A DNA stretch of 64,000 nt. It comes from Dyella subtropica. Its GTDB lineage: Bacteria; Pseudomonadota; Gammaproteobacteria; Xanthomonadales; Rhodanobacteraceae. The notes under the pieces were generated by a model, which did no database searches, had not been told where the DNA came from, and saw only the letters and a list, made by a program, of their open reading frames with translations. This document shows, piece after piece, positions 51,564 through 60,479 of this stretch (position 1 is the first letter of the stretch; each line of letters starts with the position of its first letter). Location of the stretch: the NCBI RefSeq assembly GCF_026283965.1, contig NZ_JAPDPD010000009.1, forward strand, positions 62,001 to 126,000. Reading direction: 5' to 3'. A program made the translations under genes and the position numbers.

Positions 51564-53617
51564 CGATGGGTTAAGTGGTCTGACCGTTCGTCTGCGAGTA
51601 GTGTATTACGTAGTCGCGCCAACTCTCGATCCCAGTATTGCTGCCGATCTAGCACCCAGGCGTGGATCCGTGGCATGCCGAAGCCTGGTGGGTCCTCGCG
51701 TTGTCGTTCCGCCTGGTAGTAATCGAGATGAGCAATGCCTTGGGCAGGATAGCCGGCTGAGCCCAGCAAGGCTGCTTGCTGAAGCGCGAGGGAAATGCGC
51801 ACTTGTTGGTCGAGCGCGTGATTGAATTTCTCCAACGCTGCCTCGGGTTGCCCTTCCGCTAGCGCAATGCGGCCCCATAAGAAGTCAAGATCCTGAACGC
51901 GGCCGGGGATGTCAGTGAGTTGCGGATTTGATTGAGCGGCGTTCAGCAACTTGCCGATCGTTGCCAGGTTGAGTTCCGGGCAGGGTGGGGTGGGGCTCTG
52001 GTCGAGTGCTCGCCCAAACCAATTGGTAAGCAAGATGCCGGTGTCACGAGTGGTTTGCAGGGCGCGCACGGCCGAATTCAGCGTTGACGTATCCAAATGG
52101 CCCGCCTGGCAGCGCGCAGCTACCAGATTGAGAGCGAGTTGTACCTCGTCGGGTGACTTGTTCAGTTCGCCTTGCAGCCGTGTTGCTGCCCGATCGGGTT
52201 GACCAGCAGCCAGTTCCGCCTGTGCGGCATAGGCCTGTGAGCGAGCGGAATCGGGATTGATCCGTGCCCATAGCAGTGCCTGATCGTGCATGTTGCCCCA
52301 TAGCTCGGCGCGTGCATGCGTCATCATCAGCAGAGCAAGCAAGAGCCCTGTCGCGAATATAGCCTTGAGTGCATCAAGTGAATATCGGCGAATATTCAAA
52401 CCGTTAAGGGCGGCGCCTGAGCGGGTAACGCTGGAGTCAAGCGGTACGCCGCACAGCCAGAGGGCGAAAGGCCAGAACAGCAGCATGGCCGGCAGGTAGT
52501 TGCGGTGTTCGAAATACAACTCGAGGGCGACGGTGGACGACTCCAGCGCCTGGCCCGCGAAGAAAAATAGCACCGCTAGCGCTATGGATGGCCATCGGCG
52601 ACGGAATCGGTAGGCGCCAGCGAGTAATGCAGACATGGCAAGAACGGCAGGGAGTGTGGTGGCGGGAGACCACAGTGAGACTGACACTCGGACTTGATCG
52701 TTGAATAGCCCGGAAGTGAATGGGTGCGGAAGCCAAAGTAGCCTCAGGTATTCCATCAGCACTCGAGGCTCTGTCAGCAGGCGCTGGCCGAGAGTCCAGG
52801 GGCGTGCCGCAGAGATGCCATGAATGAAACCGTTCCAGCCCACGTAGAGCAGGTAGCTAGCTACCAAAAGGCTTGGCGCACCAGCGAGTAGATACATCGA
52901 AATGCGATAGACCTGCCTGGATTTCCGGTTCGGAAAATCAGTCAAGGAAGGCAGTGTGCTGTCGATGACAAGGGCAAGCAATGGCAACAAAATGCCGTTC
53001 GCCTTGCTCAGCATGCTGAGAAGCGTCCCGCCTGCAAGCCCCAAAGCCATCCAGGCCAATCCGCTCGGAATGCGTCCTCGATGCAGGAGTGTTCGGCCAC
53101 GTAGCCACACAAGCAAGCCGGCAAGTGTGAATGTCGCGCAAAGCATTGCTTCTCGCTGGACGATGTAGAGCGTGGTCGACACCAACAATGGGTGCAGGAG
53201 CCAAAAGGCGCTACCTAGGACAGCAGCGAGATCGGCGCGCCACCGTGGCGTTTCGTTTGTCGATATCTGCCGCAGCTCGCGACCTATTTGTCGCAGCAAC
53301 AGCGCAATCAAAACGGCGTTTAACAGATGCAGGATCAGGCTTGTGCGCTTGAAAGGCATCGGGTCAGCCGGCCAGTCTTGCGCATCGGCAAGAAAGCTCA
53401 GCAAAGCCAGTGGTCGGCCCGTGGGGTCGGCGGTGCCAGACGTGACATAACGCCAGAAGCCAGGCCAATTGTTGATCGGCCCCTGGGCGCCGATGGCGGG
53501 AAGATTGACGAAATCGTCGAAGAGAAAGCCGCCACGCAATCCCGGCAGATATGCCCACCAGGCGGCGATCAATATAGCTGCGAGCGCCAGGGGCAGAAAC
53601 AATTGACGGGGCTTCAT
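51560..53617 (-). CDS. Multi-span GT-C-like membrane protein with TPR-like tail, paralog 2
   Basis: The 685-residue protein has GGFLFDDFVNLPAI after the first helix (acidic loop of GT-C enzymes), about 11 hydrophobic segments and ELYFEHRNYLPAMLL. A soluble helical tail follows, with AQAELAAGQPDRAATRLQ and LEKFNHALDQQ, typical TPR helices. It is 28 bases after a terminator that follows the first pilin gene, so it may be reached by read-through. Function is predicted only: glycosyl or oligosaccharyl transfer in the periplasm. It may alternatively be a polymerase or ligase of the adjacent O-antigen locus. Confidence 0.73.
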   Translation of the reverse strand: MKPRQLFLPLALAAILIAAWWAYLPGLRGGFLFDDFVNLPAIGAQGPINNWPGFWRYVTSGTADPTGRPLALLSFLADAQDWPADPMPFKRTSLILHLLNAVLIALLLRQIGRELRQISTNETPRWRADLAAVLGSAFWLLHPLLVSTTLYIVQREAMLCATFTLAGLLVWLRGRTLLHRGRIPSGLAWMALGLAGGTLLSMLSKANGILLPLLALVIDSTLPSLTDFPNRKSRQVYRISMYLLAGAPSLLVASYLLYVGWNGFIHGISAARPWTLGQRLLTEPRVLMEYLRLLWLPHPFTSGLFNDQVRVSVSLWSPATTLPAVLAMSALLAGAYRFRRRWPSIALAVLFFFAGQALESSTVALELYFEHRNYLPAMLLFWPFALWLCGVPLDSSVTRSGAALNGLNIRRYSLDALKAIFATGLLLALLMMTHARAELWGNMHDQALLWARINPDSARSQAYAAQAELAAGQPDRAATRLQGELNKSPDEVQLALNLVAARCQAGHLDTSTLNSAVRALQTTRDTGILLTNWFGRALDQSPTPPCPELNLATIGKLLNAAQSNPQLTDIPGRVQDLDFLWGRIALAEGQPEAALEKFNHALDQQVRISLALQQAALLGSAGYPAQGIAHLDYYQAERQREDPPGFGMPRIHAWVLDRQQYWDRELARLRNTLLADERSDHLTHR

Positions 53618-53644
53618 ACCGGATTTGGGTGTGTCAAGGCAGAA

Positions 53645-53674
53645 CGAAAAAGAAGGGCCGCACTAGGCGGCCCC
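53645..53674 (-). terminator. Terminator/attenuator between pilin gene and the GT-C pair
   Basis: On the minus strand GGGCCGC-CTAGT-GCGGCCC is followed by TTCTTTTTCG. It lies 28 bases after the pilin stop and 28 before the GT-C start. The imperfect T-tract allows some read-through, which would give much pilin and little transferase. Confidence 0.85.
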
Positions 53675-53701
53675 TGCGTTACAAGATGCCGTGCCTGGGA
53701 A

Positions 53702-54142
53702 TTAACGACAGGCGGACGGCAGGTACTTCGCCGGCAGAGCGGTGCCAGCCCTGCAATGCCATTCGACGCTGCCTGCATGGGTAATTGGCGAAACGATGAG
53801 CGTGGACGGGGTGGTGCTAAGGACCTTGTTCGCCTTGGTGCCACCGTAGGCTGCAGTGATCACACCGCCGTTAACTGTTACGCTGCTCACGTACTGGCCC
53901 GTGATGCTTCCGGGCGCGGCCAAGCCGGCCGACGCGTTTGCGGTCGGGAGAGTGCCCTTGCTGCTGTAGAACTCGGCAATGGCGGTTTTGGAGCCATCAG
54001 CCAGCACTGCACCTTCCGACACCTGCGTACGGATCAGATAGTCCTGATACGCCGGGATGGCGATGGCGGCGAGGATGGCGATGATCGCAACCACGATCAT
54101 CAGTTCGATCAGGGTGAAGCCCTTCTGCATGTTCTTCTTCAT
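53702..54142 (-). CDS. pilA: Type IVa major pilin, paralog 1
   Basis: The 146-residue prepilin has leader MKKNMQKG cleaved by PilD, then [20 protein letters not shown] with the conserved Glu5. AIPAYQDYLIRTQVSEG follows, and a C-terminal disulfide loop between the Cys in EWHCRAG and the Cys in LPSACR. The mature length is about 138. AGAGGAAC precedes the ATG. A sigma-54 site lies upstream at 54269-54283. It is likely to be a major subunit of the pilus built by PilBCD. Confidence 0.95.
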   Translation of the reverse strand: MKKNMQKGFTLIELMIVVAIIAILAAIAIPAYQDYLIRTQVSEGAVLADGSKTAIAEFYSSKGTLPTANASAGLAAPGSITGQYVSSVTVNGGVITAAYGGTKANKVLSTTPSTLIVSPITHAGSVEWHCRAGTALPAKYLPSACR

Positions 54143-54471
54143 GGTGGTTCCTCTGTTTTTGGTTAGCTAACCGTTGATGCCCCCTGAGCCCCAGTCCCGA
54201 TGCCCCCTAGGCGGGATCGGCCCCATGCTTGCGGTCAGGAACGACCAGGAAGCTCGCGGCAAGGTCAAGCAGCATATGTGCCATGGCTGCCGCGAACGTA
54301 TTGCCGCATAGCGGCGGGCTCAAGAAGTGTGCCTAGGTTCACGAAAGCTCACAACCGAACATCTGATCTGGCTATCGGCCGCTCGAAATGTGATCTCGGA
54401 AGCAGTCGACTGGGTTGCCCTGAAGCGGCATTAGGTGACGTTTTTTGTCCTATGGGTCGGAGTCGCAGCGT
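54143..54471. other. Region between the two pilin genes
   Basis: 329 bases with no gene. It contains the sigma-54 promoter of paralog 1 and a leader of about 115 bases. The leader has no strong hairpin visible by eye. No clear terminator follows paralog 2. Confidence 0.6.
54269..54283 (-). promoter_or_regulatory. Sigma-54 promoter of pilin paralog 1
   Basis: On the minus strand the sequence reads TGGCACATATGCTGC: GG and GC separated by exactly ten bases (consensus TGGCAC-N5-TTGC, one mismatch). It lies about 127 bases upstream of the pilin ATG. pilA genes are classically RpoN/PilSR-dependent. Confidence 0.8.
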
Positions 54472-54915
54472 CTACTGGCGGCAGGGTGCGGGCAGATATT
54501 TGGGATCGAGCTTACTGGGAGTGCAGGTCCAGGTGATGCTGCCAGCCTGTGTAACTGGAGACAGCGCGAGATAGATGTTGGCGCCATTGATATGGTAGTT
54601 GGCTTTTGAACCCTGGAACTTCACCGTTACCTTGCCGCCGCTGACGTCCACATTGGACACATAGGAGCCGGTGATGGATGCGGCGCTGGCCAGTCCCGCA
54701 GATTGATTGTTTGGCGGATACCTCCCCGTGTTGGAGAGGAAGTCCCACACAGCAGTCTTGGCTCCGGTGGCCAGACTCATTCCTTCCGTGACCTGGGCAC
54801 GAATGGCATGATCCTGATACGCCGGGATAGCGATCGCGGCGAGGATCGCGATGATCGCCACGACGATCATCAGCTCGATCAGAGTGAAGCCCTTGGCTAG
54901 GTGTTGGCGTAACAT
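54472..54915 (-). CDS. pilA: Type IVa pilin, paralog 2
   Basis: The 147-residue prepilin has leader MLRQHLAKG, then [20 protein letters not shown] with Glu5. [17 protein letters not shown] follows, and a C-terminal Cys pair in TWTCTPSK and PAPCRQ. The N-terminal helix is almost identical to paralog 1, while the globular part differs. ATG 54915 is used because it sits behind AGGGGAC and gives a short leader; the frame's start at 54963 would overlap the sigma-54 site. It may be a second major pilin or an alternative subunit. Confidence 0.94.
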   Translation of the reverse strand: MLRQHLAKGFTLIELMIVVAIIAILAAIAIPAYQDHAIRAQVTEGMSLATGAKTAVWDFLSNTGRYPPNNQSAGLASAASITGSYVSNVDVSGGKVTVKFQGSKANYHINGANIYLALSPVTQAGSITWTCTPSKLDPKYLPAPCRQ

Positions 54916-54947
54916 GTCAGTCCCCTGTGTGTATCTCCAGGAGAAAG

Positions 54948-54962
54948 GCATGTTTCGTACCA
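54948..54962 (-). promoter_or_regulatory. Sigma-54 promoter of pilin paralog 2
   Basis: On the minus strand TGGTACGAAACATGC has GG and GC separated by ten bases. It lies about 33 bases upstream of ATG 54915, which predicts a very short 5' leader with the AGGGGAC ribosome-binding site. Confidence 0.75.
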
Positions 54963-55069
54963 ATTTGAGGGGAGGCGAATGGCTTCGGGCCTTCGATGGA
55001 AGGTGAGTAACTTGATTTCGTGACCCGAAACACGCTTCGAGTCAGGCATTCGTTCCGGTGGTATATGCC

Positions 55070-56809
55070 TCATTTCACCCCATGCATCCACCGCCTGACC
55101 ACCGGCGTCAACAACAGCGCTACCGCGGCAGACCCCAGCCCCAGCCAGACCATGTGCTGAAATAGCTCCCCATATTTGGCCGTAGCCACAGCCATATCGA
55201 TCTTCCCATCCGCCGGAATATCCAGTGCGGCGAACTTGCCAAAGATTGACGCCAGCTGTTCGGAGAACGAGGTGCCCAGCCACCAGGCGCCCATCATCAG
55301 TCCGACGACTTGAGGGACTGAGAGTTGCGTCACAGCCGCCAGGCCAATCGGTGACAAGGTGACTTCGCCGATCTCAATCAAAAAGTAGCCCAGCACGATC
55401 CACCACACGCTGCCGAGGCTATCCGGGCCGACGGCATGGTTGCCCGCCATCAGCGGCAGGAAGGCAAGTCCTGCGAAGGCAAGGCCAATCGCACTCTTTA
55501 CCGGCTTGGACGGATTCATGCCGTAGCGTTCGAGGAAGGGCCATAGCCACGCCATGATCGGCGACAGCAGCACGATGAACAGCGCGCCCAGGTAGGTGAG
55601 CGAGCTGGCGCTCTGCGGCAGCACGATGCAGTCGCGCACGATCAGCGCCATGCCGAGTACGGTGAGCGAACCGAGCATCACGGCGGGTGCGCGACTGCCG
55701 CGCATGCGCAGGGCGAGCGCAACCATGAAGGGGCTGAGGATCAGCGGTAGTACGGACCATGGCACGGGGTGGCCTTCGCGGATCACCAGTGACGGAAACA
55801 GATCCTTGGTCAGCATGCGGTCGTTGAACAGCACCCACGAGCCGTAGGTCTGCTCGTACAGTGCGAAGAACAGCAAGCAGATCGCCACGAAGAACACGCA
55901 GGCCAGCATCTGTTGGCGTTGCACCGGCGTGCAGCGCACGGTGACATACCAGCCGAGCCAGCCCAGCCATGCGGCCATGGTCAGCAGTTGCAGCCATAGC
56001 ACGGCGCTACCCAGTTGCATCAATGCCCAGAGCGCGGGCAGGGCGAGCGCGGCACAGAGGTAGATGGTCCACTCCACATTCAATGGGCCGATCAGGCGGC
56101 GGCGAAGTGCTTCTGGGTTCGGTGGTTCGGCGTGGCCTTGCAGGTATTTCTGGCCGGTGAGGAATACGCTCAGGCCGGCAAGCATGCCGATGCCGGCTGC
56201 GCCGAAGCCGTAGCCCCAGCCGAAGCGATCGCCGAGGTAGCCGCAGATCAGGGCGGAGAACAATGCGCCGACGTTGATGCCGGCATAGAACAAGGTGAAG
56301 CCGGAATCGAGGCGCGGGTCGTCTTCTGGATAGAGCTTGCCTACGACGGTGGAAATGTTCGGTTTGAGGAAGCCGACGCCGCTGATGATCAACGCCAGCG
56401 ACAGGTAGAACACGCTCAGGGCGAACAGATCGCGATGCACGACGCCGTCTGGGCCGATGGTGGCGGCGTGTCCTTCAACGGCCATGCCGAGGTGGCCGAG
56501 GCAGAGCAGCACGCCGCCTAACACCACCGCTTTACGCATGCCGAGGTAACGGTCGGCCAGGATGCCGCCCAATACGGGCGTGGCGTAGACCAAGCCGCCG
56601 TAGGCGCCCAGCACCGACAGGCTCTCCGCGTCGCTGAAGCCGTGATGCTTAATGAGGTAGAGCGCTAGTAGCGCTTTCATGCCGTAGAACGAAAAGCGCT
56701 CCCACATTTCAGTGAAGAAGCAGATGTACAGGCCTTTGGGATGGCCGAATAGCTCGTCTGGGCTGGCGGTGGTCGAGGGCGCCGGGGCGAGCGTGGTGGC
56801 GTTGTTCAT
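55070..56809 (-). CDS. POT/PTR2-family proton-dependent oligopeptide transporter
   Basis: The 579-residue protein has ~14 membrane helices, the family motif FFTEMWERFSFYGMKALLALYL near the N-terminus (ExxERFxYYG), and GGILADRYLGMRKAVVLGG. ALYEQTYGSWVLFNDR follows in the later helices. It imports di- and tripeptides with protons. ATG 56809 begins a normal N-terminus; the longer frame to 56959 runs into the C/T-rich intergenic repeat. It is divergent from an S9 peptidase gene, consistent with joint peptide use. Confidence 0.95.
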   Translation of the reverse strand: MNNATTLAPAPSTTASPDELFGHPKGLYICFFTEMWERFSFYGMKALLALYLIKHHGFSDAESLSVLGAYGGLVYATPVLGGILADRYLGMRKAVVLGGVLLCLGHLGMAVEGHAATIGPDGVVHRDLFALSVFYLSLALIISGVGFLKPNISTVVGKLYPEDDPRLDSGFTLFYAGINVGALFSALICGYLGDRFGWGYGFGAAGIGMLAGLSVFLTGQKYLQGHAEPPNPEALRRRLIGPLNVEWTIYLCAALALPALWALMQLGSAVLWLQLLTMAAWLGWLGWYVTVRCTPVQRQQMLACVFFVAICLLFFALYEQTYGSWVLFNDRMLTKDLFPSLVIREGHPVPWSVLPLILSPFMVALALRMRGSRAPAVMLGSLTVLGMALIVRDCIVLPQSASSLTYLGALFIVLLSPIMAWLWPFLERYGMNPSKPVKSAIGLAFAGLAFLPLMAGNHAVGPDSLGSVWWIVLGYFLIEIGEVTLSPIGLAAVTQLSVPQVVGLMMGAWWLGTSFSEQLASIFGKFAALDIPADGKIDMAVATAKYGELFQHMVWLGLGSAAVALLLTPVVRRWMHGVK

Positions 56810-57133
56810 CAATGCCTGCCAATACACAAAAGGTCGAGTATAGCGATGACGCCCAAGCCGATTGGCTCCCTCCCTTGCGTGAAGCGGGGGAGGGCCGGGT
56901 GAGGTGAAGCCCCGCAATGATGTCATGAGGCTTCGGTGCAAGGGCTCACCCCTCCCCAACCCTCACTGCGACCGAAGGCAGTCCCCTTTTCGGGACAAGC
57001 AGGGGAGGGAGCATGTCGTCGCGAGCTTTTAGCTCCTCCCCCTGCTCGCAGAGGGAGGGGTAAGTGCTCGCTTGCGTCTCGCGGCACAGGCACTTACCGT
57101 CACTGCTTCCGCAACGCCAAGGGAATTCCATCC
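56810..57133. other. Divergent region between POT transporter and S9 peptidase, with C/T-rich hairpins
   Basis: 324 bases with no gene. CCCTCCC/GGGAGGG segments at about 56866-56910 and the pair GCAGGGGAGGGAGC (56999-57012) and GCTCCTCCCCCTGC (57032-57045) can form stems. It looks like a dispersed intergenic repeat unit plus two promoters. Confidence 0.5.
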
Positions 57134-59236
57134 ATGAAACCCCTGTTTATCGCGCTGGCGCTCTCGCTGGCGACCGTGCCGGTGGTGGCCGCCGAGGTCG
57201 AGAGCCGCGCACCGCACCCGTTCAACATCCACGATCTGGTGATGATGGATCGCGTCGGCGACCCGCAGTTGTCGCCGGACGGGCGTTATGCGCTGTACAC
57301 CGTGCGCAGCACCGACTATGCCGCCAACAAGGGCGTCACCGCGATCTACATGCTGGATCTGGAGCCGGCCGGCCAGCCACGCAAGGTGATCGACAAGGGT
57401 TCTTCGCCGCGTTGGGCCGCAGATGGTTCCTTCTATTACCTGGCGGCGAAGGATGGCGTGGCTCAGCTCTGGCGCTGGGGTTCGAACAAGCCGGCGCCCG
57501 GGTTGCTGGGCAAAACGGCGGCCACGTCGACGCAGGTCACGCATGCGCCGATCGACGTCAACGCGTTCAGGCTTTCCCCTGATGGTAAGCAGGCGCTGCT
57601 CAGCTTCGAGGTGTTCACCGATTGCGCCGATCTGGCCTGCACCAAGGAACGCCTTGACGGTCGCGAAGCAGACAAGTCCACCGGCACTGTCTACAACAAG
57701 TTGTTCGTGCGGCACTGGGACACTTGGGCGGACGGTCGCCGCGCACAGCTCTACATCACGAACCTGGATGGCGTTGATGAGCATCCGCGACTGCTCAGTC
57801 GCGACATCGACGGTGACGTGCCCAGCAAGCCGTTCGGCGGTGACGATGAATTCAGTTTTTCGCCGGATGGCCGCACGGTGTATTTCGGTGCGCGTATTGC
57901 CGGCAAAACCGAGCCGTGGTCGACCAACTTCGATGTGTACAGTGTGCCGGCAGATGGTTCTGCTGCGCCGAAGAACCTGACCACTGCGAACCTCGCCTGG
58001 GATGCCTTCCCGGTGCCTTCGCCGGATGGCAAGACGCTCTACTACCTCGCGATGAAGGAGCCGGGTTCCGAGGCGGACCGCTTCGGCATCACTGCGCTGG
58101 ATCTCGACAGCGGCCAGAAGCGCGAGGTCGCTCCAGGCTGGGATCGTTCCGCCGGCGGCTTGCAGGTTTCCAATGACGGCAAGACGCTTTACGCCACCGC
58201 TGACGACCATGGCCAACATCCGCTGTTCGCTATCGACGCGGCCAGCGGCAAAGTCAGCACGGTGGTTACCGATGGTGATGTGAGCGGCTATGCGCTCGGC
58301 AAGTCCCGCTTGCTGTTATCGCGCGACGATCTCAAGCGCCCAGGCGACCTTTATGTCGCCGATCCACGTGGCAAGGGCCTCAAGCAGGTTACCCATTACA
58401 ACGCTGAGCGTCTCAAGAACGCGCAGGTGGGCGACCCGGAGTTCTTCACCTTCAAGGGTTGGAACAACGAGACCGTGCAGGGTTACGTGGTCAAGCCGGT
58501 GGGTTACAAGTCCGGCAAGAAGTACCCGGTGGCCTTCATCATCCACGGTGGCCCACAGGGTGCGATGAGCAATAGCTGGAGCTATCGCTGGAATCCGCAG
58601 ACGTATGCGGGGCAGGGCTTTGCTGTGGTCACCATCAACTTCCACGGATCGACCGGTTACGGTCAGGCCTTCACCGAATCCATCTCGGGCGACTGGGGCG
58701 GCAAGCCGCTGGATGATTTGAAGGCCGGCTGGCAGGCCGCGCTCGGCAAGTACAGCTTCCTCGATGGCGACCGGGCTTGCGCGCTGGGCGCCAGCTACGG
58801 CGGCTACATGGTGTATTGGATCGCTGGCGTTTGGAACGAGCCGTGGAAGTGCCTGGTCGATCACGATGGCGTGTTCGATGCGCGCGCCATGTACTACGAC
58901 ACCGAAGAGCTCTGGTTCGAAGAGAAAGAGAACGGCGGTACGCAGTACGACCACCCGCAGAATTATGAGAAGTTCAATCCGGTCAACCATGTGAAGGATT
59001 GGCGCGTGCCGATGCTGGTGGTCCACGGAGGCAAGGATTTCCGCATTCCGGAGACGCAGGGCATGGGCGCCTTCACCGCGCTGCAGCGTCGTGGTATTCC
59101 AAGCCAGTTCCTGCATTTCCCCGACGAGAACCACTGGGTGCTCAAGCCGCAGAACAGCGTGCAGTGGCATGAGACGGTCAATGCCTGGTTAAAGCAGTGG
59201 ACGTCCAAAAACGCTGGGCAAAAATCCGGCGAGTAA
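57134..59236 (+). CDS. Exported S9-family prolyl oligopeptidase-like peptidase
   Basis: The 700-residue protein has a signal peptide (MKPLFIALALSLATVPVVAA) and an N-terminal propeller with DPQLSPDGRYALYTVRS-like blades. The C-terminal hydrolase has catalytic Ser in ALGASYGGYMVYW, Asp in VVHGGKDFRIP and His in FPDENHWV. FIIHGGPQG precedes it. It cleaves short peptides, probably in the periplasm, feeding the divergent POT transporter (inference). ATG 57134 is preferred to the frame's far-upstream start at 56936, which lies in the repeat. A palindromic terminator follows. Confidence 0.94.
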   Translation: MKPLFIALALSLATVPVVAAEVESRAPHPFNIHDLVMMDRVGDPQLSPDGRYALYTVRSTDYAANKGVTAIYMLDLEPAGQPRKVIDKGSSPRWAADGSFYYLAAKDGVAQLWRWGSNKPAPGLLGKTAATSTQVTHAPIDVNAFRLSPDGKQALLSFEVFTDCADLACTKERLDGREADKSTGTVYNKLFVRHWDTWADGRRAQLYITNLDGVDEHPRLLSRDIDGDVPSKPFGGDDEFSFSPDGRTVYFGARIAGKTEPWSTNFDVYSVPADGSAAPKNLTTANLAWDAFPVPSPDGKTLYYLAMKEPGSEADRFGITALDLDSGQKREVAPGWDRSAGGLQVSNDGKTLYATADDHGQHPLFAIDAASGKVSTVVTDGDVSGYALGKSRLLLSRDDLKRPGDLYVADPRGKGLKQVTHYNAERLKNAQVGDPEFFTFKGWNNETVQGYVVKPVGYKSGKKYPVAFIIHGGPQGAMSNSWSYRWNPQTYAGQGFAVVTINFHGSTGYGQAFTESISGDWGGKPLDDLKAGWQAALGKYSFLDGDRACALGASYGGYMVYWIAGVWNEPWKCLVDHDGVFDARAMYYDTEELWFEEKENGGTQYDHPQNYEKFNPVNHVKDWRVPMLVVHGGKDFRIPETQGMGAFTALQRRGIPSQFLHFPDENHWVLKPQNSVQWHETVNAWLKQWTSKNAGQKSGE

Positions 59237-59250
59237 TGCGCGACCATAAA

Positions 59251-59285
59251 GAAAACGGCGGCCACGTGGCCGCCGTTTTCGTTTG
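59251..59285. terminator. Bidirectional terminator between S9 peptidase and corA
   Basis: GAAAACGGCGGCCAC and its exact complement GTGGCCGCCGTTTTC form a 15-base palindrome, giving T-rich flanks on both strands. It separates two convergent genes. Confidence 0.92.
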
Positions 59286-59309
59286 CATCGACAGGCTTGG
59301 CTCAGCGGC

Positions 59310-60326
59310 TCAGAACCACTTCGCCCGCTTCAACCCGAAGAAGATGCCGGCGACCACGCTGATCACCACGACAATGATCATGGGGTACGCCCAGGGCTGG
59401 GCGAGTTCTGGCATGTGGGTGAAGTTCATGCCGTACCAGCTGGTGAGCAGGGTGGGGGCGGCGAGCATGGCAGCCCAGCCGGCCAACTTTTTCATCACTT
59501 CGTTTTGATTGAAGGTCACTAGCGACAGGTTGACGCTGATGGCCGCGGCCAACATTTCGCGCATGGCGCTGATGGATTCGTTGACGCGAAACACATGGTC
59601 GTACACATCGCGGAAGTAGGCGCGCAGCTCGTCCTGAATCAGGTGCGGGTGCATGCGCACCAGCTGGCTGATGATGTCCTGTAGCGGCGCGGCGGCCAAG
59701 CGCAAGGTCATCAGGTCGCGTTGCATGTCGTACAGTCGTCGTACGGTGCCGCGATTGAACGTGTCGGCGAAGATGTCCTTCTCCAACTCCTGCAATTCTT
59801 CGCGAAACTCGCGCACGATGGGCAGCAGGTTGTCGACGATGAAGTCGAGCACGCCGTAGAGACCGTAGCTCGGTCCCAGTGCGAGCAGGTCTGGGGTGTA
59901 TTCGCAGGCGCGCCGTGCGGGTGCGTACGAAAGCGAGGCGCCGTGGCGCACGGTGACCAGGTAGCGCGGCCCCAGGAAGATGTGCGTTTCGCCAAACGCG
60001 ATATGTCCATTCACCAGCTGCGCGGTTTGCACGACGACGAATAGCGAGTCGCCATAGGTTTCGATCTTGGTGCGCTGGTGAGCTTGCTGGGCGTCCTCGA
60101 TGGCTAGGTCGTGCAGGTCGAATTCTTCCTGCAGCTTCAGTAACAGGGATTCGTCTGGTTCGTGCAGGCCGACCCAGACAAAGGTCTCCGGCTTCCTCAA
60201 GACGTCGCTGATGGCATCCAGCGTGATGTCGCCGATGCGCTTGCCGTCGCGTTTGTTGTAGGCGACGCAGTTGACGACCATGCTGGCGGCAGAGGATTCA
60301 GGCGTGATGGGCTGGATCAATGACAT
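59310..60326 (-). CDS. corA: CorA-family magnesium/cobalt transporter
   Basis: The 338-residue protein has a cytoplasmic N-domain with long helices, then the pore motif SWYGMNFTHMPEL (Gly-Met-Asn) between the last two membrane helices and a basic end GLKRAKWF. It forms a pentameric Mg2+/Co2+/Ni2+ channel. ATG 60326 is chosen because the upstream frame to 60437 has no similarity. No Mg-responsive leader is obvious. Confidence 0.95.
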   Translation of the reverse strand: MSLIQPITPESSAASMVVNCVAYNKRDGKRIGDITLDAISDVLRKPETFVWVGLHEPDESLLLKLQEEFDLHDLAIEDAQQAHQRTKIETYGDSLFVVVQTAQLVNGHIAFGETHIFLGPRYLVTVRHGASLSYAPARRACEYTPDLLALGPSYGLYGVLDFIVDNLLPIVREFREELQELEKDIFADTFNRGTVRRLYDMQRDLMTLRLAAAPLQDIISQLVRMHPHLIQDELRAYFRDVYDHVFRVNESISAMREMLAAAISVNLSLVTFNQNEVMKKLAGWAAMLAAPTLLTSWYGMNFTHMPELAQPWAYPMIIVVVISVVAGIFFGLKRAKWF

Positions 60327-60479
60327 GGCCGAATCATGCCGTTTCCGAAGCAAGGAGGGCAATGACGGGACTGAACTGGTGTGTAGTTCACGGATTATTC
60401 CGATCTCGCCAGTGCACCTCGTCGTAGGCGCTATCATCCCGACTCAAAGGTGGGGACTGCACAGGGGCGCGGTTGGCGG

